The notes under the pieces were generated by a model, which was not told the origin of the DNA, made no database searches, and worked only from the letters and a program-made list of their open reading frames with translations. This document shows, piece by piece, positions 45,385 to 54,357 of a stretch of DNA of 57,030 bases. The stretch is from Microcoleus sp. FACHB-DQ6 (lineage in GTDB: Bacteria; Cyanobacteriota; Cyanobacteriia; Cyanobacteriales; Microcoleaceae). The stretch spans positions 1 through 57,030 of the forward strand of contig JACJNV010000135.1 in the NCBI GenBank assembly GCA_014695175.1, written 5' to 3'. Numbering within the stretch: position 1 is the stretch's first letter; the number at the start of each line of letters is the position of its first letter. Made by a program: the position numbers and the translations under genes.

Positions 45385-46494
45385 ATGTCCCCAAAGACTC
45401 ATACCAATTTCCTCGCAGCATTCGAGCCCAATCAAGTCTACGAATCGCTCACAGAGGGTCGCATAACCAGTGATGTTTTTCAGGCGGGTGACTTAGTTTT
45501 ACCTTCAGGGCGTATTATTGCTTGCGACCCCGGTTGGCTGTGGTGCAAAGACGTTGACCCGTTTACCAGAACCGTTCCACCAGGGCGCTATCCTGTGTTG
45601 CTAAGTGTGGTTGACAGTGGGCGCACTGCCTGTGCGATGGTTAAGTTTTGCTCTGAATCCCCTGTCCGTTGGGAGATGGCTCTGCGTCCAGGTGAGGATT
45701 TAACCGAGTTAATACGGAATCAGTTTTTTGGCTATGGTGTTGATGCGGGAATGGGGTGTTTTGTCGATGCTCAGGTAGTTGAGCGGCGTTCTGATGAAGA
45801 ATTGCAGGGTCTAGTCGATCGTGCCTGTGAACAAATGTTTCAATTGCAGGGCTGGCTAGCAGATCAGGATCTGGTAACTCAATTGACCTACCCATCTCAG
45901 CAAATTATCGATCCGAGTGGCTTCAATCTCACCCTAGACCCCGATATGTACACTTTCAATCTTACCCTAGACCCTGATACTGGGGCCAATGCGATCGCAT
46001 TTGGAAGTGGAGACGGGGATGGTAGCTATGCCAGTTATTGGGGGTTCACAGCCGATGATGAACTGGCTTGTTTGGTCACTGATTTCCGGGTACTGCTTGA
46101 GTACATCACGCAAAATATCGAGATTGAATCAGTTATGAGGTTCCTAGAAAAATCCATAGAGCATCCTGACTTGGAGCGGCTTGAGATGGCTATAAGACTC
46201 AGCGTTCATCGCCCAAGTTGGGTTCAGCTTAGTGATGATTCCCTCAACGATCAACCCAGCAACCCAGATTGCATCGTGGTTTTGGAAGGACAGGGGCGCC
46301 AGCCCTGGAGCGTCAATTTAGAGCCGGGCGGTCGATTTTCCGGCTGTCCTATGATGATGGTTTCAGAATGGATAGAAGAGGATAGGTGGTACAAAGAATA
46401 TTGGTTCAATGAGCCGTTGCAAGCCAATGCAGTATTGAAGATCGCACTTAATTCTGAGGTTTATCCACTTCAACCTGTGACAACAAATGCGTGA
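45385..46494 (+). CDS. DUF4241 domain protein
   Basis: A 369-residue protein. The DUF4241 core is clear: LVLPSGRIIACDP, PPGRYPVLLSVVD, CAMVKFCSESPVRWEMAL, FFGYGVDAGMGCFVD and, after an insert, AFGSGDGDGSYASYWGF with LACLVTDF. Residues about 178-200 contain a small internal duplication (FNLTLDPDMYT then FNLTLDPDTGA). The last 120 residues form a separate beta-rich region (VVLEGQGRQPWSVNLEPGGRFSG). DUF4241 proteins occur in contact-dependent toxin immunity and stress contexts, but function is unknown. The stop is followed within 16 bases by the DUF2809 gene, so the pair may be cotranscribed. Confidence 0.88.
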   Translation: MSPKTHTNFLAAFEPNQVYESLTEGRITSDVFQAGDLVLPSGRIIACDPGWLWCKDVDPFTRTVPPGRYPVLLSVVDSGRTACAMVKFCSESPVRWEMALRPGEDLTELIRNQFFGYGVDAGMGCFVDAQVVERRSDEELQGLVDRACEQMFQLQGWLADQDLVTQLTYPSQQIIDPSGFNLTLDPDMYTFNLTLDPDTGANAIAFGSGDGDGSYASYWGFTADDELACLVTDFRVLLEYITQNIEIESVMRFLEKSIEHPDLERLEMAIRLSVHRPSWVQLSDDSLNDQPSNPDCIVVLEGQGRQPWSVNLEPGGRFSGCPMMMVSEWIEEDRWYKEYWFNEPLQANAVLKIALNSEVYPLQPVTTNA

Positions 46495-46509
46495 TTGTAC
46501 CCAGAATCA

Positions 46510-46932
46510 ATGACTTCCCCAATTTCTCCCGATCACCGTTTTTTCAAATATCGAGTTGCCCTGCTCATCAGTATAATCGTGATTATCCCTTTAGGTTACG
46601 TAGTGAGATTTTCTCGCGGCCCTGCACCGGAATGGTTCAACGACTTTTTTGGGAGCATAGCCTATGAGGTATTTTGGATTTTGCTGGTAGTTCTGATCTT
46701 GCCGCGAGTTTCGCAAATTAGGGCGGCTGTAGCTGTGTGTCTAGCTACCTGCGGAGTAGAGTTTCTCCAACTGTGGAATCCTCCGTTTTTACAAGCACTG
46801 CGAGCTACTTTACCCGGAAGGCTGATTTTGGGAAATCACTTTACTTGGTCAGATTTTATCTCTTATTTTGTGGGGAGTTTTTTAGGTTGGTTGTGGGTGC
46901 GATGGCTTCATTCCACTTGCTTCCGCTTGTAA
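46510..46932 (+). CDS. DUF2809 family membrane protein
   Basis: About 140 residues from ATG 46510 (a TTG at 46495 is an alternative). Four membrane segments (VALLISIIVIIPLGYVV, VFWILLVVLILPRV, AAVAVCLATCGVEFLQLW, FISYFVGSFLGWLWV). VEFLQLWNPPFLQALRAT and LILGNHFTWSDFISYFVG match the DUF2809 pattern (E..QL...R.T..G.LILG..F...D...Y..G). Unknown function; members are small integral proteins. It follows the DUF4241 gene on the same strand. Confidence 0.88.
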   Translation: MTSPISPDHRFFKYRVALLISIIVIIPLGYVVRFSRGPAPEWFNDFFGSIAYEVFWILLVVLILPRVSQIRAAVAVCLATCGVEFLQLWNPPFLQALRATLPGRLILGNHFTWSDFISYFVGSFLGWLWVRWLHSTCFRL

Positions 46933-47102
46933 GTTGTACTGCATTTAAATTGTATATTTCCCTGACCCGAGCCAAAATCGTCACATCCTCTCCCCATCGG
47001 ACTCTCTCCCCATCTCTCGAACGCCATAGACAATCTAGATGCACAAAAGCTTAATGATATGGTTGCGATTATTTTCACTCACTTCTAAGCGATCGGGTTA
47101 AC

Positions 47103-47534
47103 TTAGAATTGAGAGTTTTTAGGAGTTGAAGTGGGAGTTATATTTCCGCGATCTCGCCATAGCAACAACGGAATAGTTAATGTTCCTAAAATCATTACAA
47201 CTCCAGTCATAATCCAAACTAGCACACGATTTGGGCGATAATCACCTCGCTCAATTTGCCAGAAAACTCGATTATAACGCCATGCTGCTAAGGGAATGAC
47301 CGCAATCCCAAAAACGACCAGAATCAGCCCTAAAGTTTCGGAGTTGAAGAAGGGAGGGGAGGAAACTTCTTGCTGAGTCACTGTAGCTTGAAATTGACGT
47401 AAAAATAAACTGAACCGACTGATCGCCAACCCAAAACCAATTAAACCGATTGAAGTTCGTAACCATGCAAGAAAGGTGCGTTCATTTGCCTGATGTTCGC
47501 GCTGTCGGTCTATTTTAGCACCCTTGTTCATCAA
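47103..47534 (-). CDS. DUF202 (YidH-like) membrane protein
   Basis: A 143-residue inner-membrane protein with three helices. The N-terminal signature REHQANERTFLAWLRTSIGLIGFGLAISRF is diagnostic of DUF202/YidH. Membrane segments follow at about 75-92 (LGLILVVFGIAVIPLAAW) and 110-128 (VLVWIMTGVVMILGTLTI). The family has no firm function. It starts at ATG 47534 or 47531 (MM). It is monocistronic. Confidence 0.93.
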   Translation of the reverse strand: MMNKGAKIDRQREHQANERTFLAWLRTSIGLIGFGLAISRFSLFLRQFQATVTQQEVSSPPFFNSETLGLILVVFGIAVIPLAAWRYNRVFWQIERGDYRPNRVLVWIMTGVVMILGTLTIPLLLWRDRGNITPTSTPKNSQF

Positions 47535-47700
47535 CCCTACCTTTATAAAATATCTTAAGCTTTCCCTCGTTGATTATTGTTTCACTTGTGATTTCGGAGG
47601 GAAGTATCGGTATTGCGATCGTGATTCATCACCAAAAAATATAGTATCAGTAAATCGACAAAAAAGCGCTCGCCTCCATCTCTACCAACAGAAAATAAGA

Positions 47701-47721
47701 GGACACAGCAATGCTGTGTCC
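47701..47721. repeat. Perfect palindrome GGACACAGCA/TGCTGTGTCC
   Basis: A 10-base inverted repeat with a 1-base centre, 28 bases beyond the LCP gene stop on the minus strand. It belongs to the GACACAGC type of dispersed cyanobacterial palindromes and may also stop transcription. Confidence 0.7.
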
Positions 47722-47748
47722 CTACAAATACCCCAGTTATAATCCAGT

Positions 47749-49176
47749 TTAAAAAGACTTAGCTGCACCGCCGGAGTGATCCTTTTTCTCCAACCAATCC
47801 TGACCCAATCTGATTGTCACATCCGACTGCAAAGAACCGGTACTCTCAACCAACACATCTCCAAAACCCAAAAACTGGCGAATTGCTTGAGCACCTTTAA
47901 TATCGCCCTGTTGAGCTACTAGAGTAGTTACCTCCAGCGGTTCGGGCCAAGCTTTATAAACCTGAACATTCCGATAACCGGCTTGAGTCAAATTATTGAC
48001 AAAAGCTTCAACAGCCGATGGATCTCCGGTAGCATCTTGAATCGCCACCTTCAGAAAAGTCGAATCAGCATTCTCAATTTGCCAAGTATTTTGGCCGAAG
48101 TCAAAATGTTCGGCCACCAGAGTTTCGATGCCATATTGGTCTGGCAACCAAAAACTTGACTTGTAGTCCTTAGAATCGCTAAATTTACCGGGAACCATCA
48201 ACATCTGCACGCCAGCGCGATCGGTTTGAGTAGCAAAACCAGCCAAAGCCACCAATTCTTCTATACTCAAATTCGTGTCAAGGTGAGATTGAATCACCGA
48301 CAAAATCTTCGGTAGTCGAGACAGCAAACCTACATTAACTTCCTGTTCCACAAAAGCCCGCATCAACAATTGTTGGCGCTGCACCCGCCCGATATCGCCC
48401 AAATCGTCGTGCCGGTAAAGCAAATATTGCACGATTTGTTCGCCGTTTAGTTTCTGCTTGCCCGCCTTTAAATCTATATATAAATGCTGGCTTTCATCGG
48501 TATACTTCATGTCTTTAGGGACATTAATAGTAATGCCACCAAGGGCATCTACCAAACTTTTTATGCCATGAATATTAACTGTGACATAGCGGTCAATTCC
48601 CACACCGCCCAGGAGTCCGCTGACTGACTTCGCTGACGAAGCCGGGCCACCGTAGTAATTAGCTTCGTTGATTTTCACCTCGCCCCTGCCTTCAACATAG
48701 GTACGGGTGTCTCGCGGAATGGAAAGCACGCTTAACTTTTTATTTTGAGGGTCAAACCTAACCAACAGCATGGTATCGGTTAAGCCCTTAAATGAGTTTT
48801 CCCAAACCTCGTATCCGACTTGTTTGTTGGCACTTCCTTCAATGTCAGAGGTCAGAACTTTAAGTCCTAAAACTAAAATATTAACTGGGCGAGTCAGCTC
48901 GGGCATCTTCATGCTGAGCTTGGCCATGTCGCCTTGAGAAAACACCGCCGCTTCTTCAGGGCTCAACTTTTGTTGCTGAAGCGGCGTTGTAGAAAGGGAG
49001 ACGGCTAGCAATGCTCCGGCTGTGGCTGAGAGCATTGCTACTCCAGCCAAACCAAAACCAAAACCCAGCCAGCGGCCTCGATGGGGCTGAGGAGATTTTT
49101 TGGTTGCAGGTTGAGCTGTTGATTGTTGGATAGGGTCTTGATTAGGAATTTTTTGAGCTGGCACTGGCTTCCTCAC
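47749..49176 (-). CDS. LytR-CpsA-Psr (LCP) family glycopolymer transferase
   Basis: About 475 residues. LCP proteins attach glycopolymers to peptidoglycan from lipid carriers. An N-terminal cytoplasmic tail precedes one membrane helix (GFGFGLAGVAMLSATAGALLAVSL, about 38-62). The LCP domain shows VNILVLGLK, TDTMLLVRFDPQNKKLSVLSIPRDTRTYVEG, INEANYYGG, and the conserved Arg region YLLYRHDDLGDIGRVQRQQ. A LytR_C-like domain (about 385-475; STFLKVAIQDATGDPSAVEAFVNNL) follows. The start is uncertain: GTG 49176 (giving MRKPVPAQK) is preferred; a TTG at 49206 extends it. A small membrane-protein gene lies upstream. Confidence 0.93.
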   Translation of the reverse strand: MRKPVPAQKIPNQDPIQQSTAQPATKKSPQPHRGRWLGFGFGLAGVAMLSATAGALLAVSLSTTPLQQQKLSPEEAAVFSQGDMAKLSMKMPELTRPVNILVLGLKVLTSDIEGSANKQVGYEVWENSFKGLTDTMLLVRFDPQNKKLSVLSIPRDTRTYVEGRGEVKINEANYYGGPASSAKSVSGLLGGVGIDRYVTVNIHGIKSLVDALGGITINVPKDMKYTDESQHLYIDLKAGKQKLNGEQIVQYLLYRHDDLGDIGRVQRQQLLMRAFVEQEVNVGLLSRLPKILSVIQSHLDTNLSIEELVALAGFATQTDRAGVQMLMVPGKFSDSKDYKSSFWLPDQYGIETLVAEHFDFGQNTWQIENADSTFLKVAIQDATGDPSAVEAFVNNLTQAGYRNVQVYKAWPEPLEVTTLVAQQGDIKGAQAIRQFLGFGDVLVESTGSLQSDVTIRLGQDWLEKKDHSGGAAKSF

Positions 49177-49268
49177 ACACAACAAAAATAAAAAAGATAA
49201 TGGCAATATGTAGTATCAAGCTGAAGACGCAATCAATCAATAGGGTAGGGGCTTAAAATAACCCTAAA

Positions 49269-49643
49269 TTATGATAAATGTTTGCCTACTACTTGCTCGG
49301 CTACGCGACTAATTCCGGGCAACCATAGCGGTTGACGCTTCCAGAGGCGAATCATCAGTCCCAGAGCAACGATGAAATAGCTGGTTGTTAGCAGGCTACT
49401 CATTAATAACATGGGAAGTGTCGGAGATTCCGCAGAAATCGCTCCAGCTTCTAAAAGAATATGTCCTAAGAGCCAACTAAAAGCAAGGGCAATTGCCAAG
49501 CGGCTGACGGCTTTGCGTTCGGGACTACCCTGACGGCGGTAAAGAGTCCACAGGGCGGGGAAAAAGCCGATGACTGGGATCATTAATACAAACAGACTGG
49601 CTCGATCGAGTTCAGGATTTTCTAAGGGATCTGTTCTTTTCAT
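49269..49643 (-). CDS. Small conserved-type membrane protein
   Basis: A 124-residue protein with three hydrophobic segments (ASLFVLMIPVIGFFPALWTLY, LAIALAFSWLLGHILLEAGA, LLMSSLLTTSYFIVALGLMI). Family unknown to me. It lies directly upstream of the LCP gene on the same strand (63 or 93 bases, depending on the LCP start), so it may work with cell-envelope polymer assembly. It starts at ATG 49643. Confidence 0.75.
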   Translation of the reverse strand: MKRTDPLENPELDRASLFVLMIPVIGFFPALWTLYRRQGSPERKAVSRLAIALAFSWLLGHILLEAGAISAESPTLPMLLMSSLLTTSYFIVALGLMIRLWKRQPLWLPGISRVAEQVVGKHLS

Positions 49644-49886
49644 AATTCGGTACTCAAAATTGGCAGAAGGTCAGATTTTGCACAAAAGTTATTTGTTAGA
49701 GGGAAAATTTATATCCTAAACCAAAATTCGGAGAGCTGGGGTGGTGCGATCGCCAAACTTGTCTGTCAGAGGCCAAATTTTTCTGCCCTCGCAATCTCGC
49801 GATTGATCGTTGGCAACTTTTCGACCCGGAGACCCGTATTTTGATAAACTGGATACAGCACAGCAGTCAGGAGAACAGACTTAGCC

Positions 49887-50588
49887 ATGACCCAATCCCA
49901 AAAACCCATCGTTATTGCTCCATCCATATTATCAGCCGATTTTAGCCGTCTTGGAGAAGAGATTCAGGCTGTCGATCGAGCTGGGGCTGACTGGATTCAC
50001 GTAGATGTGATGGACGGTCGCTTTGTTCCTAATATTACTATCGGGCCGCTGATTGTTGAGGCAATTCGCCCTGTTACTAGCAAGGTGATCGATGTCCACT
50101 TGATGATTGTGGAGCCCGAGAAGTACGTCGAGGACTTCGCTAAGGCTGGTGCTGACATTATTTCGGTTCACGCGGAACACAATGCTTCGCCTCACTTGCA
50201 CCGCACCCTCGGCCAAATTCGGGAATTGGGCAAAATGGCTGGTGTGGTTCTGAATCCTTCGACGCCTTTGGAGTTGATCGAGTACGTGCTGGAACTTTGC
50301 GATTTGGTGCTGATTATGAGCGTCAATCCGGGCTTTGGCGGTCAAAGTTTTATCCCGGCTGTTTTGCCGAAAATTCGCCAGTTGCGTAAAATGTGCGACG
50401 ACAAGGGCCTCGATCCTTGGATTGAGGTAGATGGCGGTTTGAAGGGGAACAATACTTGGCAGGTTCTGGAAGCAGGCGCAAATGCGATCGTCGCTGGTTC
50501 TGCTGTGTTTAAGGCGAATGATTACGCAGCCGCGATCGAGGGTATCCGCCACAGCAAGCGTCCGACTCCTGAGTTGGCTGCGGTTTAA
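49887..50588 (+). CDS. rpe: Ribulose-phosphate 3-epimerase
   Basis: The Calvin cycle/pentose phosphate epimerase that interconverts ribulose-5-P and xylulose-5-P. The 233-residue product has the TIM-barrel signature segments [76 protein letters not shown] and [20 protein letters not shown]. Metal-binding His and Asp residues are all present. The length is standard. It starts at ATG 49887 and is followed by a strong terminator. Confidence 0.98.
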   Translation: MTQSQKPIVIAPSILSADFSRLGEEIQAVDRAGADWIHVDVMDGRFVPNITIGPLIVEAIRPVTSKVIDVHLMIVEPEKYVEDFAKAGADIISVHAEHNASPHLHRTLGQIRELGKMAGVVLNPSTPLELIEYVLELCDLVLIMSVNPGFGGQSFIPAVLPKIRQLRKMCDDKGLDPWIEVDGGLKGNNTWQVLEAGANAIVAGSAVFKANDYAAAIEGIRHSKRPTPELAAV

Positions 50589-50621
50589 TCAAAGATTTTT
50601 CGAGTTTTTCTGGTTTTTCTC

Positions 50622-50655
50622 GTTCCCAGCCTGCTTTGGCTGGGAACCATTTTTT
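50622..50655 (+). terminator. Rho-independent terminator of rpe
   Basis: GTTCCCAGCC (50622-50631) and GGCTGGGAAC (50638-50647) form a perfect 10-base stem with a 6-base loop, followed by CATTTTTT. It lies 34 bases after the rpe stop. Confidence 0.88.
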
Positions 50656-50684
50656 AGACTCAGTTTCCAAGAGTCATGAATTAC

Positions 50685-51467
50685 TTATTTCGAGACAGAG
50701 GCGAGAATGCTTTCCATCTCAGAAAGCTCGATCGCGCCGGAGAAAGTTTGGCCGTTCATAATAAAAAATGGAGTGCCTTCAATGCCCAGTTGTTGAGCAA
50801 GTTGCACGTCTTTCTGAATGGCGGCTTCGGCAGCAGGGCTGTTGCGATCGGTGTTAAATTTATCTAATTTTAGATTGAGCTTTTGGGCGATCGATCCGTA
50901 CAATGGTTCGCCTAACTCTTTCTGCCCTTCAAACAAAGCGCTGTAGTATTCCCAAAATTTGCCCTGCTGTTGGGCAGCCCAAGCTGCTTTAGCTGCTGGC
51001 AGCGCTTGAGGGTGAATTGAAGTCAAGGGAAAATGCTTGTAAGCTAAAGTAACTTTGTCCTGGTGTTTTGCCATAAACTGCTTGACAGTATCGTGAGCGC
51101 GCGCGCAAAACGGACATTGAAAGTCAGAGAATTCTAAAAGTACAATTTGCTGGGAAGGTGATCCCGTACTCGGAGAATCCCCGATCGCAGATTTGGGATT
51201 AGTTTTCATCTCCTGCAAAAATGACTGCTGCGCTGCTTTAAGAGACTGCTGCTGCTGTTGCTGGTACGCTTGTACCGAATCTATAATTGCTTGCGGGTTT
51301 TCGCGGATAATCTGCAATACTTGCTCTTTCAACTTGGGATCGGCTGAATTGCCAGCCGCTGACTGCGCGGGGGAACAACCGATAAATACCAGGCAACCTG
51401 CCAGGAGTACAGCCAAGCAGAAAGCTTGCTGGCTGCGGAGTTTTCGCCAAATAGTGGATACGTTCAT
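50685..51467 (-). CDS. DsbA-family thiol oxidoreductase (lipoprotein-type)
   Basis: A 260-residue exported protein. The N-terminus (FCLAVLLAGCLVFIGCSPAQSA) contains lipobox-like Cys residues. A helical Gln-rich segment (SVQAYQQQQQQSLKAAQQSF) precedes the thioredoxin fold with the active site CPFC in LLEFSDFQCPFCARAHDTVKQF, helical insertion, and cis-Pro region LGIEGTPFFIMNGQ. This is the BdbD/DsbA-like 'DSBA oxidoreductase' architecture, forming disulfides outside the cytoplasm. Convergent with rpe. It starts at ATG 51467. Confidence 0.93.
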   Translation of the reverse strand: MNVSTIWRKLRSQQAFCLAVLLAGCLVFIGCSPAQSAAGNSADPKLKEQVLQIIRENPQAIIDSVQAYQQQQQQSLKAAQQSFLQEMKTNPKSAIGDSPSTGSPSQQIVLLEFSDFQCPFCARAHDTVKQFMAKHQDKVTLAYKHFPLTSIHPQALPAAKAAWAAQQQGKFWEYYSALFEGQKELGEPLYGSIAQKLNLKLDKFNTDRNSPAAEAAIQKDVQLAQQLGIEGTPFFIMNGQTFSGAIELSEMESILASVSK

Positions 51468-51886
51468 CTTTTTTTCTGATTCACGGCAACACTTAATCCT
51501 ACATTTAATTTTGCGGAGTGTCAGGTATACCGCAGTTTACTGTTGTGCAGCTATTTTTAGCTTTGAGCAATAATTAATAATTCGTAATCGGTAATTGGCA
51601 AGGTTTTTTACTTACCCGAACAGCTACCACCCCAATAATTAAGATTTAAACAATCGGGATTTAGTATTATAATATTATGTTACGTTGAACGACCGCCATC
51701 AAAGATGCTGGTAGTGAGGACTAAAGTTTGAGTGAGTTTTATGATGACTAAAATCCTCCCTAAAAACGCGATCGCACTTATTTTACTACAATACTAAATA
51801 TAAAAGATAAAAGGGCGATCGCCCGAGCGATCGTCCTTTTATCTACTGCACGTATTATCAGCTTTTAAACTGGTCTGAATCCGAGA
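51468..51886. other. Spacer with repeat and terminator
   Basis: No gene. It holds a GTAGTGAGGACTAAAGTT repeat (51711-51730, fourth copy of the family at 9051) and the hairpin at 51809-51840. Confidence 0.5.
51809..51840 (-). terminator. Hairpin terminator built on HIP1 sites
   Basis: AAAAGGGCGATCGC (51809-51822) pairs with GCGATCGTCCTTTT (51827-51840), one mismatch, 4-base loop. On the minus strand it is followed by TTTTATCTTTT. It lies 46 bases after the stop of the gene at 51887. Confidence 0.75.
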
Positions 51887-52399
51887 CTATTTGCGGTTGT
51901 TGAGCCATTTAGCCGCAACTATTCCCAAAATACCCGCCACAACTGGATTGCCCAAAAACTTCATCAAACTCGGCTGTTCGGCCAGCACTTCTTGGAAAAT
52001 ATCCGGGTGATTGTGGTAGGTAAACGAAGCCAGCTTGGTAACATCGTCAGCATTCATGCGGCTGGCGTGGTGGGTAGAAAGTCCTAGCTGCTTTTCCAAT
52101 TTGCGATCGTCGAATCCTCTCTTCCCCAAATGCTTGAAGAATTCCCGCGCCACATCGTCGCGTTCGTTTGGCTTAATTTGGGCGATCGCCTTTTGCAATT
52201 CTGGTTCCAACTGAGCCGGCGGCAGGGAGTCGTGATTCAGGGAACGCCCGAATAATTGTTTGCGCTGATCGGGCGAAGTTCTCTGAGCAAAATCGTCAAA
52301 ATTTTCGTACTCTTCACCGGTTGTCTCCGGCATCATTTCTCGATTTCCCTGGGCCAAATCGCTCATGATTTGACGCTTGTAACTATCGCTGCTACTCAT
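51887..52399 (-). CDS. Hypothetical protein with C-terminal membrane anchor
   Basis: A 170-residue hydrophilic protein with a short C-terminal hydrophobic helix (VVAGILGIVAAKWL). The sequence has an acidic N-terminal part and a helical centre (EPELQKAIAQIKPNERDDVAREFFKHLGKRGFDD, MNADDVTKLASFTYHNHPDIFQEVLAEQPSLMKFLG). I recall no characterised relative. It stands first in a run of small minus-strand genes (lipoprotein, CsbD-like) that look stress-related. It starts at ATG 52399. Confidence 0.75.
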   Translation of the reverse strand: MSSSDSYKRQIMSDLAQGNREMMPETTGEEYENFDDFAQRTSPDQRKQLFGRSLNHDSLPPAQLEPELQKAIAQIKPNERDDVAREFFKHLGKRGFDDRKLEKQLGLSTHHASRMNADDVTKLASFTYHNHPDIFQEVLAEQPSLMKFLGNPVVAGILGIVAAKWLNNRK

Positions 52400-52515
52400 G
52401 GTAAATCTCTTCCTATTTACACAACATTTCAGTCTTAAATTGAGATAGTTTCGCCTTCAAAAAACTGCGGGATATTAAACCGCCTTGCGGCTATAATTTA
52501 AGATTGCTAACCCGC

Positions 52516-52959
52516 TCAAGACTTGTATTCAATCTGATTTGATTGCTGGTCGTACTTAGCAGTCAAAATCAGCTTTTTGTCAGGAGCGTAAACCAAAACA
52601 CTTACATCCTGATTTGGGAAATTGCGGTGAAAACCTTGTGCTAAAGATTTCGCCAAATCTTTCACTTCAGTCGGGCGGACTTGCGGGGTAATTACAACTC
52701 CCAATTTGTTATTGTCGCGCACGTAAGCATCCTGAACCAGGCCCTGAGCCGTCAATGTTACCCATTTACCAAAATCTTGACCTGCGGCGGTATTGCCCTG
52801 TTCTAGCTGCGCGTAATAACCCTGACTGCCACCAATTGCTACAGGTACATCAGTCGGTTTTTGGGCTGAAATGCTGGGCGCGCAGGCAGTAGTTACTGCC
52901 AGCATTAATACCAAAAGTACGCCCGCAATTATTTTGCGACTCTGCTGCAATAAACTCAC
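52516..52959 (-). CDS. Small lipoprotein of unknown function
   Basis: A 147-residue protein starting with GTG 52959 after AGGAAAAAAG. The signal segment KIIAGVLLVLMLAVTTACAPS ends with a lipobox (TTAC), so Cys26 should be lipidated. The mature part (VTLTAQGLVQDAYVRDNNKLGVVITPQVRPTEVKDLAKSLAQGFHRNFPNQDVSVLVYAPDKKLI) looks like one alpha/beta domain. I do not recognise the family. It lies 77 bases downstream of the CsbD-like gene on the same strand. Confidence 0.8.
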   Translation of the reverse strand: MSLLQQSRKIIAGVLLVLMLAVTTACAPSISAQKPTDVPVAIGGSQGYYAQLEQGNTAAGQDFGKWVTLTAQGLVQDAYVRDNNKLGVVITPQVRPTEVKDLAKSLAQGFHRNFPNQDVSVLVYAPDKKLILTAKYDQQSNQIEYKS

Positions 52960-53036
52960 CTTTTTTCCTCCGTTCAGAAAACATTTGGCATACTTGAAAG
53001 GGTCAGGTTGCTCGACCCTCTCAATTAGTATTAGGC

Positions 53037-53219
53037 TTAGTCTAGTTTCTTTTTGATCTCATCTTTTACATCTTCGATCGCATGACCCGCTTCAGCTTTG
53101 GCCTGCTTGGCTTTGCCTTCTGCTTTATCCTTCGGGTCGCCAGTAACATTGCCTAGAGCTTCTTGAGCAGCGCCTGCGATGTTGTTGCCAGTTGCCTTTG
53201 CTCTATCTTCAGTGCTCAT
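53037..53219 (-). CDS. CsbD-like stress-response protein
   Basis: A 60-residue Ala/Lys/Glu-rich hydrophilic protein: EDRAKATGNNIAGAAQEALGNVTGDPKDKAEGKAKQA is the CsbD signature. In Bacillus csbD is part of the general stress regulon; many cyanobacteria carry several copies induced by osmotic or oxidative stress. A strong AAGGAG site lies 6 bases before the ATG. It is followed by the lipoprotein gene. Confidence 0.93.
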   Translation of the reverse strand: MSTEDRAKATGNNIAGAAQEALGNVTGDPKDKAEGKAKQAKAEAGHAIEDVKDEIKKKLD

Positions 53220-53597
53220 GGGTTTCTCCTTATCTTTATCTAATCAGACATTTTCTACTTAATAAACTCATCATAGGTAACGCGGAGCTGCGTTGCACTC
53301 TACCTCTAGGAAGAAACAATGAAGAAAAAATGAAGAGGGAACATGGAAGATGGAAAAATAATTTTTCAATTTTAGACGGACTGCCACTTTCATACTTACC
53401 GACTTTTTTTACCGTTTCTGCTGGCTGCAATCACGTATTTTTGTAAAAAAAACTGCTGGAGGGTCGCCTGTGCGTCCAAGACTATTTTTGTAACCCAAAA
53501 CAATTTATAAATTTTAAATTTTATTTAATTCTGCCTTAAAAAAGCGGGTGTGGGCAAAACCGCATCTTACCCACACCAAAAAAAATTCGTATTAGTT
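53220..53597. other. Spacer upstream of the CsbD-like gene
   Basis: No gene. It holds the hairpin at 53547-53577 and an AT-rich stretch near 53500-53530; the CsbD promoter should be within about 150 bases of 53219. Confidence 0.45.
53540..53577 (-). terminator. Terminator of the small gene at 53598
   Basis: GGTGTGGG (53547-53554) pairs with CCCACACC (53570-53577) with a 15-base loop; read on the minus strand it is followed by CGCTTTTTT. It lies 21 bases after the stop codon at 53598. Confidence 0.75.
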
Positions 53598-53804
53598 TTA
53601 ATCTACCTTGTGATGACATTCTTCATCTATTTTGTGCTGAAGTTCTTCTTTCAACTGTTCGACAGCGCGCATAGTTTGAGCATCTTGTTGTTTTTGCTGA
53701 CCGAGGGCTTTTTCTGTTTCCTCCCCGAGCAATATTTCCCGAGATTTTGGTAGCGTGACTTGATTTTCGCTGCCAGCGTGGGTCGCGTTTTCTTGACTAT
53801 TCAT
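53598..53804 (-). CDS. Small hydrophilic hypothetical protein
   Basis: A 68-residue coiled protein (EILLGEETEKALGQQKQQDAQTMRAVEQLKEELQHKIDEECHH). ATG 53804 is chosen because AAGGA lies 9 bases upstream; the frame extends to 53828. Highly charged and helical, without Cys pairs or membrane segments apart from one Cys near the end. No family is recognised. A terminator follows. Confidence 0.65.
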   Translation of the reverse strand: MNSQENATHAGSENQVTLPKSREILLGEETEKALGQQKQQDAQTMRAVEQLKEELQHKIDEECHHKVD

Positions 53805-54357
53805 TAGTTTTTTCCTTATTGTTTGCAAAATTTATTTTTAACAAGGGTACTTAGAAGTTAACCTTATATTTATCATAAGGGAAATCACGAAGATTTCCCT
53901 CTGCCTGAAGGGAGATAGGGGATGGTGAAGAGTTTTGAGTTTTATAGTTAAGATAAATTACGGAAACTTCCATTAGCCCCAAAGGAGATAGGGGAAGGGG
54001 AATAGTGCGTGAGATTGCTTGGTGAGTCGCAAGGCACGGGCAGTGAATGAGTTGGGGAAATGGGAGGAGGGGGGATAATTTTTCTGGGGCGCGATCGCCA
54101 TAAGTACCTTTTGTGGTTTGTTTGATGAGGCTGTTTCGAGATCCGTAAAAGACGAAGAGAGAAATAGGCGACAGATTTAGTGCAGACTTAAGTCAGATGT
54201 AGAGCAGTTTGACCGTTAAAATCAACACGGTGCCGCAATTGGCAAGTTGTGTGACGCTCGGGTTAAATAATCTGCTAAACAAGACTTAGCCTCAAGGCTA
54301 ACTTCCTGCCGGAGCGAACTAAAATTTCTGTTATTAGTAAAAAGTATCTAAAACCCT
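53805..54357. other. Gene-free region upstream of the hybrid kinase
   Basis: No gene. A hairpin GGGAAATC/GATTTCCC lies at about 53879-53899 with a 5-base loop, and two copies of AAGGGAGATAGGGG/AAAGGAGATAGGGG occur at 53908 and 53979. The kinase promoter should be near 54200-54340, but no clear boxes are seen. Confidence 0.5.
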
